Source: Rudaea sp. (GTDB lineage: Bacteria; Pseudomonadota; Gammaproteobacteria; Xanthomonadales; Rhodanobacteraceae). From it: a stretch of DNA of 64,000 nucleotides. The position numbers and the translations under genes are program-made. The notes beneath the pieces are model-generated. The model saw only the letters and a program-made list of their open reading frames with translations, did not search any database and had not been told where the DNA came from. This document shows, piece after piece, positions 23,067-33,005 of the stretch. Each line of letters starts with the position of its first letter. Position 1 is the first letter of the stretch. Where the stretch lies: assembly GCA_031291055.1 (NCBI GenBank), contig JARLJU010000204.1, positions 1-64,000 of the forward strand, written 5' to 3'.

Positions 23067-23483
23067 ATGGCATTCAGCACAGGTGGTGGCAGCGGCCCGA
23101 TGGCGGATATCAACGTCACGCCGCTCGTGGACGTAATGTTGGTACTGCTGATCATCTTCATGATCACGGTGCCGATGCTTTCCCACAAGATCAAGATCGA
23201 CTTGCCGCAACCCGCACCGCCGCCGTTGGTCCCGCCGCCGCCGCCGCCCGATCCGATTGCCCTGTCCGTACGTGCAACCGGGCAGTTGTTCTGGAATGAC
23301 GAGCCGATCACCGAGGAAGCGCTGCAGGCCCAGCTGCGTGTGACCGCGCAGAAAGACCCGCAGCCCGAGCTGGATATCCGCGCCGACAAGACCGCCAAGT
23401 ACCAATGGGTGGCAACGGTGATGGCCGATGCGAAGAACGCCGGCATGACGAAGATCGGTTTCGTGGCCTCGCAAGCGCAGTAG
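23067..23483 (+). CDS. exbD: Biopolymer transporter ExbD (copy 2)
   Basis: ADINVTPLVDVMLVLLIIFMITVPM. Confidence 0.93.
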   Translation: MAFSTGGGSGPMADINVTPLVDVMLVLLIIFMITVPMLSHKIKIDLPQPAPPPLVPPPPPPDPIALSVRATGQLFWNDEPITEEALQAQLRVTAQKDPQPELDIRADKTAKYQWVATVMADAKNAGMTKIGFVASQAQ

Positions 23484-23508
23484 CCCGATTCCGCCAACCG
23501 GATAAAAG

Positions 23509-23532
23509 ACGCCGCAGCAATGCGGCGTTTTG
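23509..23532 (+). terminator. Rho-independent terminator after exbD copy 2
   Basis: ACGCCGC-AGCAAT-GCGGCGT stem-loop followed by T-rich tail. Confidence 0.75.
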
Positions 23533-23587
23533 CTTTGGCGGCTCCGCCAAACAAATCAGCGCGCGCAACGGCTCCGAATCACCCTGC

Positions 23588-24334
23588 TTACGCCGCGAGT
23601 ATGCGCAGATACGCCATGACGGTCGGCGCCAGCCCCGCGTACAAGGCTTCGCCGATCAGCGCATGGCCGATGGACACTTCGGCAAGGAACGGGACTGCCG
23701 CGCTCAGCGCAGCCAGATTCGCCTGACTCAGGTCGTGGCCGGCATTGACGCCCAGACCGGCCGCGCGGGCACGCTCGGCGCTGCGCACGCACGCGGCCAG
23801 TTCGCGCTGGTAGTCGCTTTGCGCATATGCGGCGGCGTAGGGACCGGTATAAATTTCCACACGATCTGCGCCGACTTCCGCAGCGCGCTCGATGTCGGGC
23901 GAGTCCGCGTCCATGAACAGACTGACGCGGCAGCCGTGCGCTTTCAACTGCGCGACCAGCGGGCGCAGGCGCGCACCGTCCGCACGCAAATCGAATCCAT
24001 GGTCGGACGTGATCTGCGTGTCGCCATCGGGTACGAGCGTGCACTGTGCCGGCCGCGTGCGTGCGACCAGGTCCAGCAGGCCGGGATACGCTTCACGAGC
24101 CGGCGCGAAAACATTGCCTTCGATGTTGAACTCTGCGCGCCCGGCAACCAGCGCGCCGAGAGCGAGCACGTCATCAGAACGGATGTGACGCTGATCGGGA
24201 CGCGGATGCACGGTGATGCCGCCGGCGCCGGCCGCGATGCAGGTGACGGCGGCGGTGCAGACGTCCGGCTCTTGGCCGCCGCGCGAGTTGCGCAATACGG
24301 CTATCTTGTTGACGTTCACGCTGAGCACGGTCAC
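23588..24334 (-). CDS. pdxJ: Pyridoxine 5'-phosphate synthase
   Basis: [21 protein letters not shown]...[17 protein letters not shown]...[13 protein letters not shown]...[14 protein letters not shown]; probable GTG start. Confidence 0.95.
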   Translation of the reverse strand: MTVLSVNVNKIAVLRNSRGGQEPDVCTAAVTCIAAGAGGITVHPRPDQRHIRSDDVLALGALVAGRAEFNIEGNVFAPAREAYPGLLDLVARTRPAQCTLVPDGDTQITSDHGFDLRADGARLRPLVAQLKAHGCRVSLFMDADSPDIERAAEVGADRVEIYTGPYAAAYAQSDYQRELAACVRSAERARAAGLGVNAGHDLSQANLAALSAAVPFLAEVSIGHALIGEALYAGLAPTVMAYLRILAA

Positions 24335-25317
24335 GGCGTGTTCCCGTGCGCCGTCGTCGACGCGTCGTTGGCCAGTGCATCGGTCAATCGGGCCGTACGC
24401 GCGTAGAACGCTTCGGTCGAGTCGGCACGAACCAGACGCGCTCCGGGAGGCGCCAAGGTGAGTGTGAATTGCGGCCGGGGGGAAAACCGCTGCAAGTATA
24501 CAAGTTGCTTTATTTGCATTGCTCCGGCCAGCAGCATGCCGAATGCGACCGCGGCCGCGAACGCGTTGCGCTGGCGTACCCGGCTGGCCAGGCGCAGATG
24601 TCCGTAAAGGATAAGCACGAAGGTTGCACACAACCCGCCAGCCTGCAGCCAGGGCAGCGCACGATCGAGTGCGAAAGCGAAGGCGCCCAGACGCGACATG
24701 GAGTCGAAAGTCGTCGCGAACAGCAGGCCAAGAGAGATGACCGCGAGGTGCCCGGCAAAGTGCAGGCGTTGCACCAGCAGGCGTCCGATCAGCGCCCAGA
24801 TGCCGGCCCAGATCAGTATTGCCACGAGTGGAATCAGTATGGCATTGAGCAATTTGAGCGTACCGAAGGGTTCGTAGCTGTCGAGCAGCGCATCGACGCC
24901 AAATCCGGCCAGGCACGCCAACGGTGCGACCAACGTCAGGGCAAGTCCGCGATGCGGGTGCCGACGTTCGCGCAGGGGCAGCGCTTCGGGCACGGTGACG
25001 TCGAGTGGCCGATAGCGCAATTGCGAAAGGCCAAGCGTGAAGGACTGTTCGCCGTCGAGCGCCAGCTCACTCACTCGCTGTTGCGCGGCGGCGACGCGGA
25101 TGCCGTTGACGCTGTGCAAATCGCGCAGCGCCCAATGTCCAGACGACGCATCAATCGCGGCGTGATGCGGGCTGACATGGACGTCATCCAGAATCAGGTC
25201 GTTGTCACAGGCGCGGCCGATGCGCAATTGCGGGCCATTGACCGCAACACGCTGTTCGACCCTGCCATTGCGGTCGAGCACTTCGAGCACACCGCGCGGC
25301 ATGGTTACGGCTTCCAT
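24331..25317 (-). CDS. FHA domain-containing multi-TM membrane protein
   Basis: FHA motif [24 protein letters not shown]...HSVNGIRV, then several hydrophobic TM segments. Confidence 0.85.
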   Translation of the reverse strand: MEAVTMPRGVLEVLDRNGRVEQRVAVNGPQLRIGRACDNDLILDDVHVSPHHAAIDASSGHWALRDLHSVNGIRVAAAQQRVSELALDGEQSFTLGLSQLRYRPLDVTVPEALPLRERRHPHRGLALTLVAPLACLAGFGVDALLDSYEPFGTLKLLNAILIPLVAILIWAGIWALIGRLLVQRLHFAGHLAVISLGLLFATTFDSMSRLGAFAFALDRALPWLQAGGLCATFVLILYGHLRLASRVRQRNAFAAAVAFGMLLAGAMQIKQLVYLQRFSPRPQFTLTLAPPGARLVRADSTEAFYARTARLTDALANDASTTAHGNTP

Positions 25318-26567
25318 GCGATTGCCTCGGTGAAGCGTCGCGCGAACGCGGCTGCGTTTGCGGCGCTCACGCCGCTGAGCATCAGCGACGATTGCAGCAG
25401 CTCATGATTGTCGCGGAGGCTCAGGCTCAGCTGATAGACATCATAGAGCCCATCGAACTGTCGGTAGCGGCGCTGGCAGTAAATCACTTTCGAAGTCAAA
25501 CCAGCATGTTCGACAAAACCCGAATCGCAGCGGAAATTGCTCATCGTTTCCTCGTTGCCACCAAACGAGGAGGCATCGAAGTTTGCCGCATTCTGCAGCA
25601 GATGGAAAAAGTGAATCGCGCCCAGATCATCAGTCGACCACAAGCGGTGGTTGAACTGGATCGCGCCGGAGTTGAGTTCCTCGGACAGAAAAATGTTCTC
25701 GTCGGTGGAGCAATGATAGGACACGCTGTAGTACAGCCGCCTCGGCTCGCGCTCAGTGCGGCCCCAGCAGTTGACATAGTCGGCGAGCTGGCCGGTAACG
25801 TGGTAGCCGCCCAGCGTGCTATCGGCGAAAGCATTGCCAAGCAGGTTGCCGATGTAACGATCCTGATTGGCCAGCAATTGCTGCGCGACGGTCGCGTCAA
25901 ACGTCGCCGCACTCATCGGCGCGCTGCCGGCATGAGCGAGCAACTGGGCAACATACTTGGCCGGCACGAGAAAACTGACCTGATTGCCCGCCGACGCCAC
26001 GTTCACGCCGACGACGTTGCCCTCGGCATCGAGCGTGGGACCGCCGCTCATGCCGGGATTGATCGAGCCGGTAAAATGGATGCGCTCGTACAGGGACTTC
26101 TTCAGCAGCCCATTGTAGGTACCCTCGACGATGGTCAGGCCAAGATCCAGCGGATTGCCCAGCGAGTACAGCCGCGTGCCCATCGCTGGCGCTTCCTCGC
26201 GCAGGGAAAAATGCGCCGGCGCGAAGTCGTCCGCACGCAACAGGGCCAGATCGTGTACGACATCGATGTCGAGCAGCTCCAGTTTGCCGCTGCCACCATT
26301 CTGGTTGAGGTATTCGGCGCGAAAACGGCCCGGATGATTCACCAGTCCCGACACGACATGGTAGTTGCTGATGATACGTCCACCATCGGCGATGACGAAG
26401 CCCGAGCCCAGTGCGTGCTTGGCGTTGCCGCCCTGGTCGATCAGACGCACCTGGACGATACGGTCCTTCACGGTGGCGAATATGGACTCGGCGTTCTCCG
26501 CGGCGGCGGGCATCACCGACAACGACGAGAGGATGGGCAACAGCCAGCGAATCAACATGAAATGCAT
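25305..26567 (-). CDS. Secreted trypsin-like serine protease
   Basis: Signal peptide; GSGFVIADGGRIISNYHVV, DLALLRAD, NPGMSGGPTLDAEGNVVGVN (catalytic H/D/S). Confidence 0.87.
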   Translation of the reverse strand: MHFMLIRWLLPILSSLSVMPAAAENAESIFATVKDRIVQVRLIDQGGNAKHALGSGFVIADGGRIISNYHVVSGLVNHPGRFRAEYLNQNGGSGKLELLDIDVVHDLALLRADDFAPAHFSLREEAPAMGTRLYSLGNPLDLGLTIVEGTYNGLLKKSLYERIHFTGSINPGMSGGPTLDAEGNVVGVNVASAGNQVSFLVPAKYVAQLLAHAGSAPMSAATFDATVAQQLLANQDRYIGNLLGNAFADSTLGGYHVTGQLADYVNCWGRTEREPRRLYYSVSYHCSTDENIFLSEELNSGAIQFNHRLWSTDDLGAIHFFHLLQNAANFDASSFGGNEETMSNFRCDSGFVEHAGLTSKVIYCQRRYRQFDGLYDVYQLSLSLRDNHELLQSSLMLSGVSAANAAAFARRFTEAIAWKP

Positions 26568-26607
26568 GCGGTTCCACTTCGGAGCGGCAGTATAGCGAGA
26601 GGTCGCA

Positions 26608-28269
26608 TCACGGCGCGATCCAGTGAACCTGCGGTGCGTCGCGTTCGGTCCCGGCAAAATCGATGCGCACCGACGCGACCCTGTCTTCGGCATCGCGCTT
26701 GAACGACAGCTCGCAGGAATCGTCGTCGCAGGCAAATCGATCTTTCGCGAACGCTTGCAGCGGTATCGCCATCCGCCCCGTTACCTGCAAGGAAAGCACG
26801 CCCCTGTGGATGCCGATACGCGCCAGAGTATCGGCATCCAGACGATAGTCGCCAACAAGGTCGTTCGACGCATTCGCGTCGACCGCGATCCGCACTCGTT
26901 CAACATGGGGCGCGCGGGCGCTCAGGCGTTCGGCGAGGAAATGCATGCCGTCGCGATTCAGCAGCAGGTTCGTCACCCTGCCGGCTTCGCGCTGGAAGGA
27001 AATTCCGAAACCGCTGGCGCCGGCGTCAAAGACATCATCGCCATCTGCGTGCAAGAGTGCCGCTGGCTGGCCGCCAAGCTGCGCACTGAGATTGTCGTCG
27101 CGCCGACGCACGATGATTTCGGTGCCGGAACGTACCTGGTACAGGCCGGGATAGGCGTCCAGTTGTGCGCTCGTCGGCGCTGGCGCGCGCGCTGGCGGGG
27201 GTGGTGGCGGCGAGTCGCCCTGAAGCAGCGCCATGCCGAGCGAGCTCAGGCCCGCATCGGCGTTGGCAAGCAGGACCAATCCCTGCTGGCGATCGGTGCG
27301 AAAGCCTATAAATGTGGAAAATCCGGCTGTACTGCTCGCGCGCCAGACCAGCGGCCACGCCTGCTCTCCCGTACCGACCTCGTGGATGTTCCAGCCCAAA
27401 CCTAATTCCTCCGTACGCGTTCGCGCGCGCGGCTGGCGCGCGAGCAGTAGCGCCGCGCGCAGCGGTGAATCCCCCGGACGCAGATTGAGTTGCAGGAAAT
27501 CGAGCAGATCATCGACCCTGGATCGCATCCCGGCGCTGCCGGCAAGCACGCCAAAGTGCCAGAAGGCCGCGGTCTCGCCGCGCGCATGTCCGCCGAGCAG
27601 GGCGGGGCTGTCGTCAAAACCGCTGTGCTTCATGCCGAGCGGAACAAGGACCTTGTCGTTCAGCAGCTTCGGATAATTTGCCGCATATGCCCGGCCGAGC
27701 AGATAGCCGAGCAATCCTGCGTCGAGCGTCGAGTACGCGTAGTCGGGCGCCGATGCTATGCCGCGATAGTTGGCGAGAAAGGCGCGCAGCGCCGGCTCGG
27801 CATAATCCGCGTAGGGATCCTCCGCGTTCAGCGGCATCAGATTGGGCGGCACCGGCGGCAGGCCGGCGTGGTGTGTCGCCAATGCTTCCAGCGTTATCGC
27901 ACCGGCGGCCGGATCGGCGAAAGCAAAATCCGCGGCCAGCAACTCGCGCAATGGCGTCTGCAGGCGTACTTTGCCTTCGTAGGCGGCCTGCGCCAGCAAC
28001 AACCCGCTGAAGATTTCAGTCACCGCGCCGATTTCAAACACGCTGTCGGCGTTTGCGCTGCCAAAGAACCAGGTGTCTCGATCAGCGCCGTCGATCCAGC
28101 CGACGCCCACCGCCGGGTAGGCACCGGCCTGCACTGCTTGTTCGATGGCCTGCGCGTAACCCTGCGGCAGCGCAGTCTCCGCACGCGCTGCCGCGCTGAG
28201 AAAAAGTACACAAAGAGCGGTTCTGAACGCCGCGAAACAAGCCATCCTCATCGGCGAAGAATAGCGCAT
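26608..28269 (-). CDS. Serine hydrolase (class C beta-lactamase-related/penicillin-binding-like)
   Basis: Signal peptide; beta-lactamase fold-like N-terminus, DYAYSTLDAGLLGYLLGRAY; C-terminal lipocalin-like domain. Confidence 0.75.
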   Translation of the reverse strand: MRYSSPMRMACFAAFRTALCVLFLSAAARAETALPQGYAQAIEQAVQAGAYPAVGVGWIDGADRDTWFFGSANADSVFEIGAVTEIFSGLLLAQAAYEGKVRLQTPLRELLAADFAFADPAAGAITLEALATHHAGLPPVPPNLMPLNAEDPYADYAEPALRAFLANYRGIASAPDYAYSTLDAGLLGYLLGRAYAANYPKLLNDKVLVPLGMKHSGFDDSPALLGGHARGETAAFWHFGVLAGSAGMRSRVDDLLDFLQLNLRPGDSPLRAALLLARQPRARTRTEELGLGWNIHEVGTGEQAWPLVWRASSTAGFSTFIGFRTDRQQGLVLLANADAGLSSLGMALLQGDSPPPPPPARAPAPTSAQLDAYPGLYQVRSGTEIIVRRRDDNLSAQLGGQPAALLHADGDDVFDAGASGFGISFQREAGRVTNLLLNRDGMHFLAERLSARAPHVERVRIAVDANASNDLVGDYRLDADTLARIGIHRGVLSLQVTGRMAIPLQAFAKDRFACDDDSCELSFKRDAEDRVASVRIDFAGTERDAPQVHWIAP

Positions 28270-28373
28270 CGCAGTTCCGGGACGCCAAGAGGGACCGGGG
28301 TCGCCACATCCGTGTGGCGGCAACATCCTGTGGGGAGTGTGCCGGATTTGACGCGGGGGCCGAGCAAAAGTTC

Positions 28374-29336
28374 CTAGGGACAGGCCTCCGGACTCTCGCG
28401 CCATACCACCGGATCCCAGTAACCGCCATGCGCCAGGTCGCCTGCCTTGTCCAGGTGAAGTTGTGCCGCCACCATGGCTGTCGTACCGGCTTTGACGTCG
28501 ACGATGAGCTCTTTGCTCGTATTGCGGCGCAGGCTTGCGATCTCGCTGAAGCCCATCTGCCGGGTGGGAATGTTTTCCGCAACGAGCAGCCGATGTTCGC
28601 CGGCGGCGACGCGATAGACTTCGCCGCCGCTTGGGCCGGGAGTCACTCCATCGAGCAACAGGATGCGTGCATGATATTGGTGATCGCTGCGCGAAGCGAC
28701 GTCGAACGTGCTGATCCGGCCGCAACCGCCGCCCGCCGCGAGCGTCGGGGCGGTTTTCGCAGTATCGGTGGCGGCCATCGCAGCCACGCCCAGTTCCATG
28801 CGCAGGGCCGGCAGATACACGATTTGCAGCGGCGCACTCAATTCCAGTGTCTGGCTGCCGCGCACCACCTGCAGGCGCAGAGGCGACGCATCCACCAGGT
28901 TGTCGACGCTGGACTTCAACGTTGCCGCGGCAAGTGCGCGACCATCGGCATCGGCACCCAGATCGCGCAGCGAAATATTGTTGACCGCGACGATCACGTC
29001 ACCCGGCTGCAGACCCAGGCGTTCGGCGGTGCTGCCCGGCGTTGCTCCGAGTACACGCAGGCCGTCGCGCGCGCGCTCGGCACTGGTGGAGTCGACCAGG
29101 ATGCCCAGATTGGCAACCCTGCGGGCCGGCTCATTCAGACGCATATCCAGTTGATCCGGATGCTGGCCAAGCGCACCCGAAGCGGCCAGGCGCGACAACA
29201 TCAATTGCACGTCCTGACGCAGGCGTTGTTCGGTTTCGGCGCTGGCTACCGTGCCTGAAGGCTGCGGATCCGCGGCACGGACGCTTGCCGCCGTGATCGT
29301 GAGCAGACAGAACAAAGGAATGATTCGTGATGACAT
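28374..29336 (-). CDS. Secreted PDZ domain-containing protein
   Basis: Signal peptide; PDZ-like GLRVLGATPGSTAERLGLQPGDVIVAVNNISL. Confidence 0.75.
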   Translation of the reverse strand: MSSRIIPLFCLLTITAASVRAADPQPSGTVASAETEQRLRQDVQLMLSRLAASGALGQHPDQLDMRLNEPARRVANLGILVDSTSAERARDGLRVLGATPGSTAERLGLQPGDVIVAVNNISLRDLGADADGRALAAATLKSSVDNLVDASPLRLQVVRGSQTLELSAPLQIVYLPALRMELGVAAMAATDTAKTAPTLAAGGGCGRISTFDVASRSDHQYHARILLLDGVTPGPSGGEVYRVAAGEHRLLVAENIPTRQMGFSEIASLRRNTSKELIVDVKAGTTAMVAAQLHLDKAGDLAHGGYWDPVVWRESPEACP

Positions 29337-29346
29337 GGCTTACCCC

Positions 29347-29802
29347 TCAGATGCGCGTGACGGCGAGGCTCTGGCGGCGCGCGGCCAGCAGGGCGCTCAG
29401 CAATTCGCTGCGCTGTTTCCACAATGGAACAAGTTCATTTTTCTTGGCACCGTGATCGTAGGCGGCCTGCAGGGCGCCATCGACCCGCACCAGTTCGGCC
29501 TCGGCGTCGAGCGCAAGCGGATTGCTTCCGCCGTTCGCGGACGTTGCTCCGGCATGCAGCTGGATTTCCAGAGCCTGCGCGCGCGCCTGCCAGTCGGTGG
29601 CACCGCTGCCTTGCAACCGTACCGCAAAAAGCACGACGGTCAGTCCCGCCAGTACGGCAAAGCCGGCACCGGCGATCCGCCGGCGCCGGCGTCGTTGTCG
29701 GCGCACCTGATGCGCCTGCGCGATCCGCGGCCAAAGATCGGCGGACGGCTCAGCCAGCAGCCGCTGCGCGACTTCGTCCAAATTCAATTCTCGTGTGGAC
29801 AT
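29347..29802 (-). CDS. Small single-TM protein, candidate anti-sigma factor
   Basis: MSTRELNLDEVAQRLLAEPSADLWPRIAQAHQVRRQRRRRRRIAGAGFAVLAGLTVVLFAV; overlaps the end of the ECF sigma gene. Confidence 0.6.
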   Translation of the reverse strand: MSTRELNLDEVAQRLLAEPSADLWPRIAQAHQVRRQRRRRRRIAGAGFAVLAGLTVVLFAVRLQGSGATDWQARAQALEIQLHAGATSANGGSNPLALDAEAELVRVDGALQAAYDHGAKKNELVPLWKQRSELLSALLAARRQSLAVTRI

Positions 29803-30419
29803 GTCAAAACCTGTTTTAGTGAAGACGCTGCAACCAGGGCATTCAGACGCCCGATTGCACGCGCCAGGATTGATTTGGAATAACTTTCGCTCTGACCGAA
29901 CAGCGCGGCCAGTTCGCTGTGCGTGTAGCCTTCGAATTCGTGCAGCACCAGTACGGCACGTGCACGTGGCGGCAGGCGTCCCAGCAGCGACCATGCATCG
30001 ACCATATTAGCCGCCTCTGGGCCGTCGCTGGTCAGATGCGCGAACAGGGCTTCTGGATCGTCTTCGACGCCATGCCGCTGGCGGCGCAGCTGATCGATGC
30101 AGGCATTCGCCGCCAGTCGCTTCAGCCACGCTCCGAACGGCGCGTCACCGCGGTAGCTGCCGACGGTATCCATCATTTTGAGGAAAACCTCCTGCACCAG
30201 ATCTTCCGCCTGCTGACGATCTCCGAGCATGCGCAGAGCCAGATTGAAGCAAGGCCGGCCGAAGCACTGGTAAAGAGTCGCGAACGCCTGCATGTCGCCG
30301 CGCTGCGCACGAGCCAAGGTCATCGCCTCGACGTTCTGCGCAAACCCGACACCCCGATCGCTGGCAGCCGGCTCTTGCGCAGCGCGATCCTGTGAGGCCC
30401 GGTTTTGTACGGCATGCAT
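29784..30419 (-). CDS. ECF-type RNA polymerase sigma factor
   Basis: FNLALRMLGDRQQAEDLVQEVFLKMM (region 2) and LPPRARAVLVLHEFEGYTHSELAALFGQSESYSKSILARA (region 4). Confidence 0.9.
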   Translation of the reverse strand: MHAVQNRASQDRAAQEPAASDRGVGFAQNVEAMTLARAQRGDMQAFATLYQCFGRPCFNLALRMLGDRQQAEDLVQEVFLKMMDTVGSYRGDAPFGAWLKRLAANACIDQLRRQRHGVEDDPEALFAHLTSDGPEAANMVDAWSLLGRLPPRARAVLVLHEFEGYTHSELAALFGQSESYSKSILARAIGRLNALVAASSLKQVLTCPHEN

Positions 30420-30456
30420 TGGAATAAGGACGTTTGCGCGGCGTCCGCCGTCGCAA

Positions 30457-32094
30457 TCACCCTGACGGCAAATACCGGCGCAGGAGCTGAACCTGCTGAA
30501 TGCGCATTTTCGGCACCACGAATTGCGCATCGCCACCACCGCCATTGACGCGCAGTTCGACCCCCGTGTCATCGGCGCCGATCACGTAACCTTCGACCTT
30601 CTTGCCGCCTTCGGTGATCAGCCGCACCCGGCGACCCTGCGCGTCCTTGAGCCGCGCGTATTCGATGACGTCGTAGTCGTGGTACTCGGGCGGGGGTGCG
30701 CCCAGGCGTTCGATCGTAGGCTTCCACACCAGGGCCATGGTCGAGCCCGGGGGCGGTGGCGGTGTACTTGGCAGAAAATCCGGCGTGCTGCGCGGCGACA
30801 CCGGCCTGGGCGGCTGCGGCAACCTGGCTTCCGCGCGATCCAGCTCGTCAAGCCCCATATTCGGCCCCGGCGGACGACCCGGCGGACTCGCCGCGGGCGG
30901 AGTCGCCGCCACGGGTTTCGCCGCTGCGGTGATGCTTTCGGCAGGCACGTGCGCGATGGCGGCGGCTGCTGTGCCGGACGGCGGTATTGTCGCAGTGACG
31001 GGGGGCATGGATGGCGAAGGTGGCACAGGCACCGGGATCGACGCGGTACCGGACAGGTTGCCGGTCACCGCCGCGATCGGCGTCGACGGTGGTGTATCCG
31101 CGACCGTCTCGGCCTGCGCAGGCGCAGCGAAACTCAGCCGGAACATTACCGGTGGCGTGTCTTGATAACGGGCGGTGACGTTGAGCTGGCGCAACAGATC
31201 TTCCGGTGCGAGGGTCAAACCCGTGCCAGCCACGAAACTGCTGTTGGGCAGGCTGAGGATGCTCGCCTGGCCGCCGGATTCAACCAGATGGCGATACAGC
31301 TTCATCAGCTCGTTGCTGGCCTGGATGCCGTGCTGCTGCAGCAGCGCCTGCACTGCGGCGACATGCTGCTCGGCGAATTGTCCCGGCCCGATGCTCGCCC
31401 GCTGCCCGCAGAACCGGTTGCGGCGCTCCAGGTAACCCAGGTCGGAATAGTCCATCGAGAGCTGGTCGACGTGCAGCTTGTCCAGCGCCATCGGACCTTT
31501 CGGATCGAACGGGTGCACTTCGGCTTCCAGGGCCAGTTTGGCGAATCCGGGCGACGCCAGGGTCAAGGTCAGATCCAGCGTCTTGCTGTCCATGTCGTAA
31601 CGATAGTCGACACGTTGTCGCGTATCGCCGACGCTCACACCCATCTTGCTGTAATCGGCAGGAGCAAACGCGCTGACGCCACAACCCAGTGTTTCAAACG
31701 GCACCAGGGTCGAGGGGTTGAGCCATTGGCTGTCAAGCCATGGCATGGAGGGCAGCTTCAGGCCGCTTACCGAGACCCCGAACCGCGGCGGCAGGAGACT
31801 TTCGCTGAACAGCGCGTGCTTGAGCAGCCAGAACACCCCCGGGGTCTCCACGGCGACACTGTCCGCATGAAACACATCCTGGGTCTTGTCGCGCTTGACG
31901 GCGACATTGACGCCGCTCAGGTTCACGCTGCCGTCGAGTCCGGCCGAGATGCTGTCGTAATGCACCTGCGCGTATGGCGCCAGCGCAGCCGTGATCCGCT
32001 GTGCGTCCTGCCCTACTTCGTACCAGGCCAGTAGCTTCAGCACACCCGCAAGCAGAATGCCCGCGAGGGCAAGATTACGCAGCAGTTTCCACAT
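30457..32094 (-). CDS. Membrane-anchored protein of unknown function with Pro-rich linker and possible Sm/SH3-like C-terminal domain
   Basis: N-terminal TM MWKLLRNLALAGILLAGVLKLLAW; Pro-rich middle; C-terminal YARLKDAQGRRVRLITEGGKKVEGYVIGADDTGVELRVNGG. Confidence 0.7.
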   Translation of the reverse strand: MWKLLRNLALAGILLAGVLKLLAWYEVGQDAQRITAALAPYAQVHYDSISAGLDGSVNLSGVNVAVKRDKTQDVFHADSVAVETPGVFWLLKHALFSESLLPPRFGVSVSGLKLPSMPWLDSQWLNPSTLVPFETLGCGVSAFAPADYSKMGVSVGDTRQRVDYRYDMDSKTLDLTLTLASPGFAKLALEAEVHPFDPKGPMALDKLHVDQLSMDYSDLGYLERRNRFCGQRASIGPGQFAEQHVAAVQALLQQHGIQASNELMKLYRHLVESGGQASILSLPNSSFVAGTGLTLAPEDLLRQLNVTARYQDTPPVMFRLSFAAPAQAETVADTPPSTPIAAVTGNLSGTASIPVPVPPSPSMPPVTATIPPSGTAAAAIAHVPAESITAAAKPVAATPPAASPPGRPPGPNMGLDELDRAEARLPQPPRPVSPRSTPDFLPSTPPPPPGSTMALVWKPTIERLGAPPPEYHDYDVIEYARLKDAQGRRVRLITEGGKKVEGYVIGADDTGVELRVNGGGGDAQFVVPKMRIQQVQLLRRYLPSG

Positions 32095-32185
32095 TCGGAT
32101 AAACCTTGCGCCGGACCCGAAACTTAGCTGGATTAGGCACGCGGGGCAATGGCCGTTGGGCACGGACTGCCTCTGCGGCGGTGTT

Positions 32186-32854
32186 CTAGGGCATTGGCGG
32201 ACTTGCCGCATAGGCATGAATCCTGCGCGCCGGGCCGCGCCACGCCACGGCACCGGAGTACGCCGGAGCGGGGCGCAGCTGCACGACATGCCACAACGCC
32301 GGCGTCGGTTCGCCATCGAGCTTTTGCAGGCCAAGGACTCTGCCGGAGGCATCCAGCTCGAAGACCAGGCGATGAAGGCCGAAGGCGATGCCATGCCCCA
32401 GCGCCTTCAACACGGCTTCCTTGCAACTCCACAGGCGCATGAAGGCTGCCTCGCGCCGATCCGCAGGCAATCCGGCCAGTAACGCAGCTTCAGCGGGATC
32501 GAAATAGCGCCGCGCCAGGTCCAGCACTGGCCGCAGCCGTCGTGGCGTTTCCAGATCCGTGCCCAACGCCTGCCCGCGGCTCACCCCGACCAGCAAAGCG
32601 CCGCCGCTGTGCGAAAGATTGAATTCCAGCCCCGCCGCGTCGCGCAGGCCGGGCTTGCCATGCATGTTGCGCTCGATTCGCAACCGCTCGGGGCCGCTTT
32701 CCAGGTAACCGGCGAGCAGTGCGCGCAGCGGCAGCGATTGCGCCACGTCGTGCGCCGGCGTTGGCCATTGCGCGAAAAACCACAAGTGGATTTCCCCGTC
32801 TGCGAGCGGCGGCGGTTGTTCTTGCACAAAATCACGCGCAACGAGTTCTTGCAT
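32186..32854 (-). CDS. 4'-phosphopantetheinyl transferase superfamily protein
   Basis: LEFNLSHSGGALLVGVSRGQALGTDLE and RLWSCKEAVLKALGHGI. Confidence 0.9.
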   Translation of the reverse strand: MQELVARDFVQEQPPPLADGEIHLWFFAQWPTPAHDVAQSLPLRALLAGYLESGPERLRIERNMHGKPGLRDAAGLEFNLSHSGGALLVGVSRGQALGTDLETPRRLRPVLDLARRYFDPAEAALLAGLPADRREAAFMRLWSCKEAVLKALGHGIAFGLHRLVFELDASGRVLGLQKLDGEPTPALWHVVQLRPAPAYSGAVAWRGPARRIHAYAASPPMP

Positions 32855-33005
32855 GGGTGCATGCTTGGTGTTCGCGCGGTTTCGGTCAAGCACCATCGGC
32901 CGAAGACCGGGGCGGCGGCAAGGGCATTGCCGCAGTGCAAGGCGCGCAAACGGCGCCAGCCAACTACACTCCCTCGCGGATAGTGCCAAGGGGCGGGGAG
33001 CTGCC

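Noticed and set aside
21948-23474. 508-aa minus-strand ORF opposite exbB-exbD-exbD
   Set aside because: Shadow ORF; H/R/G-rich repeats mirror the coding strand.
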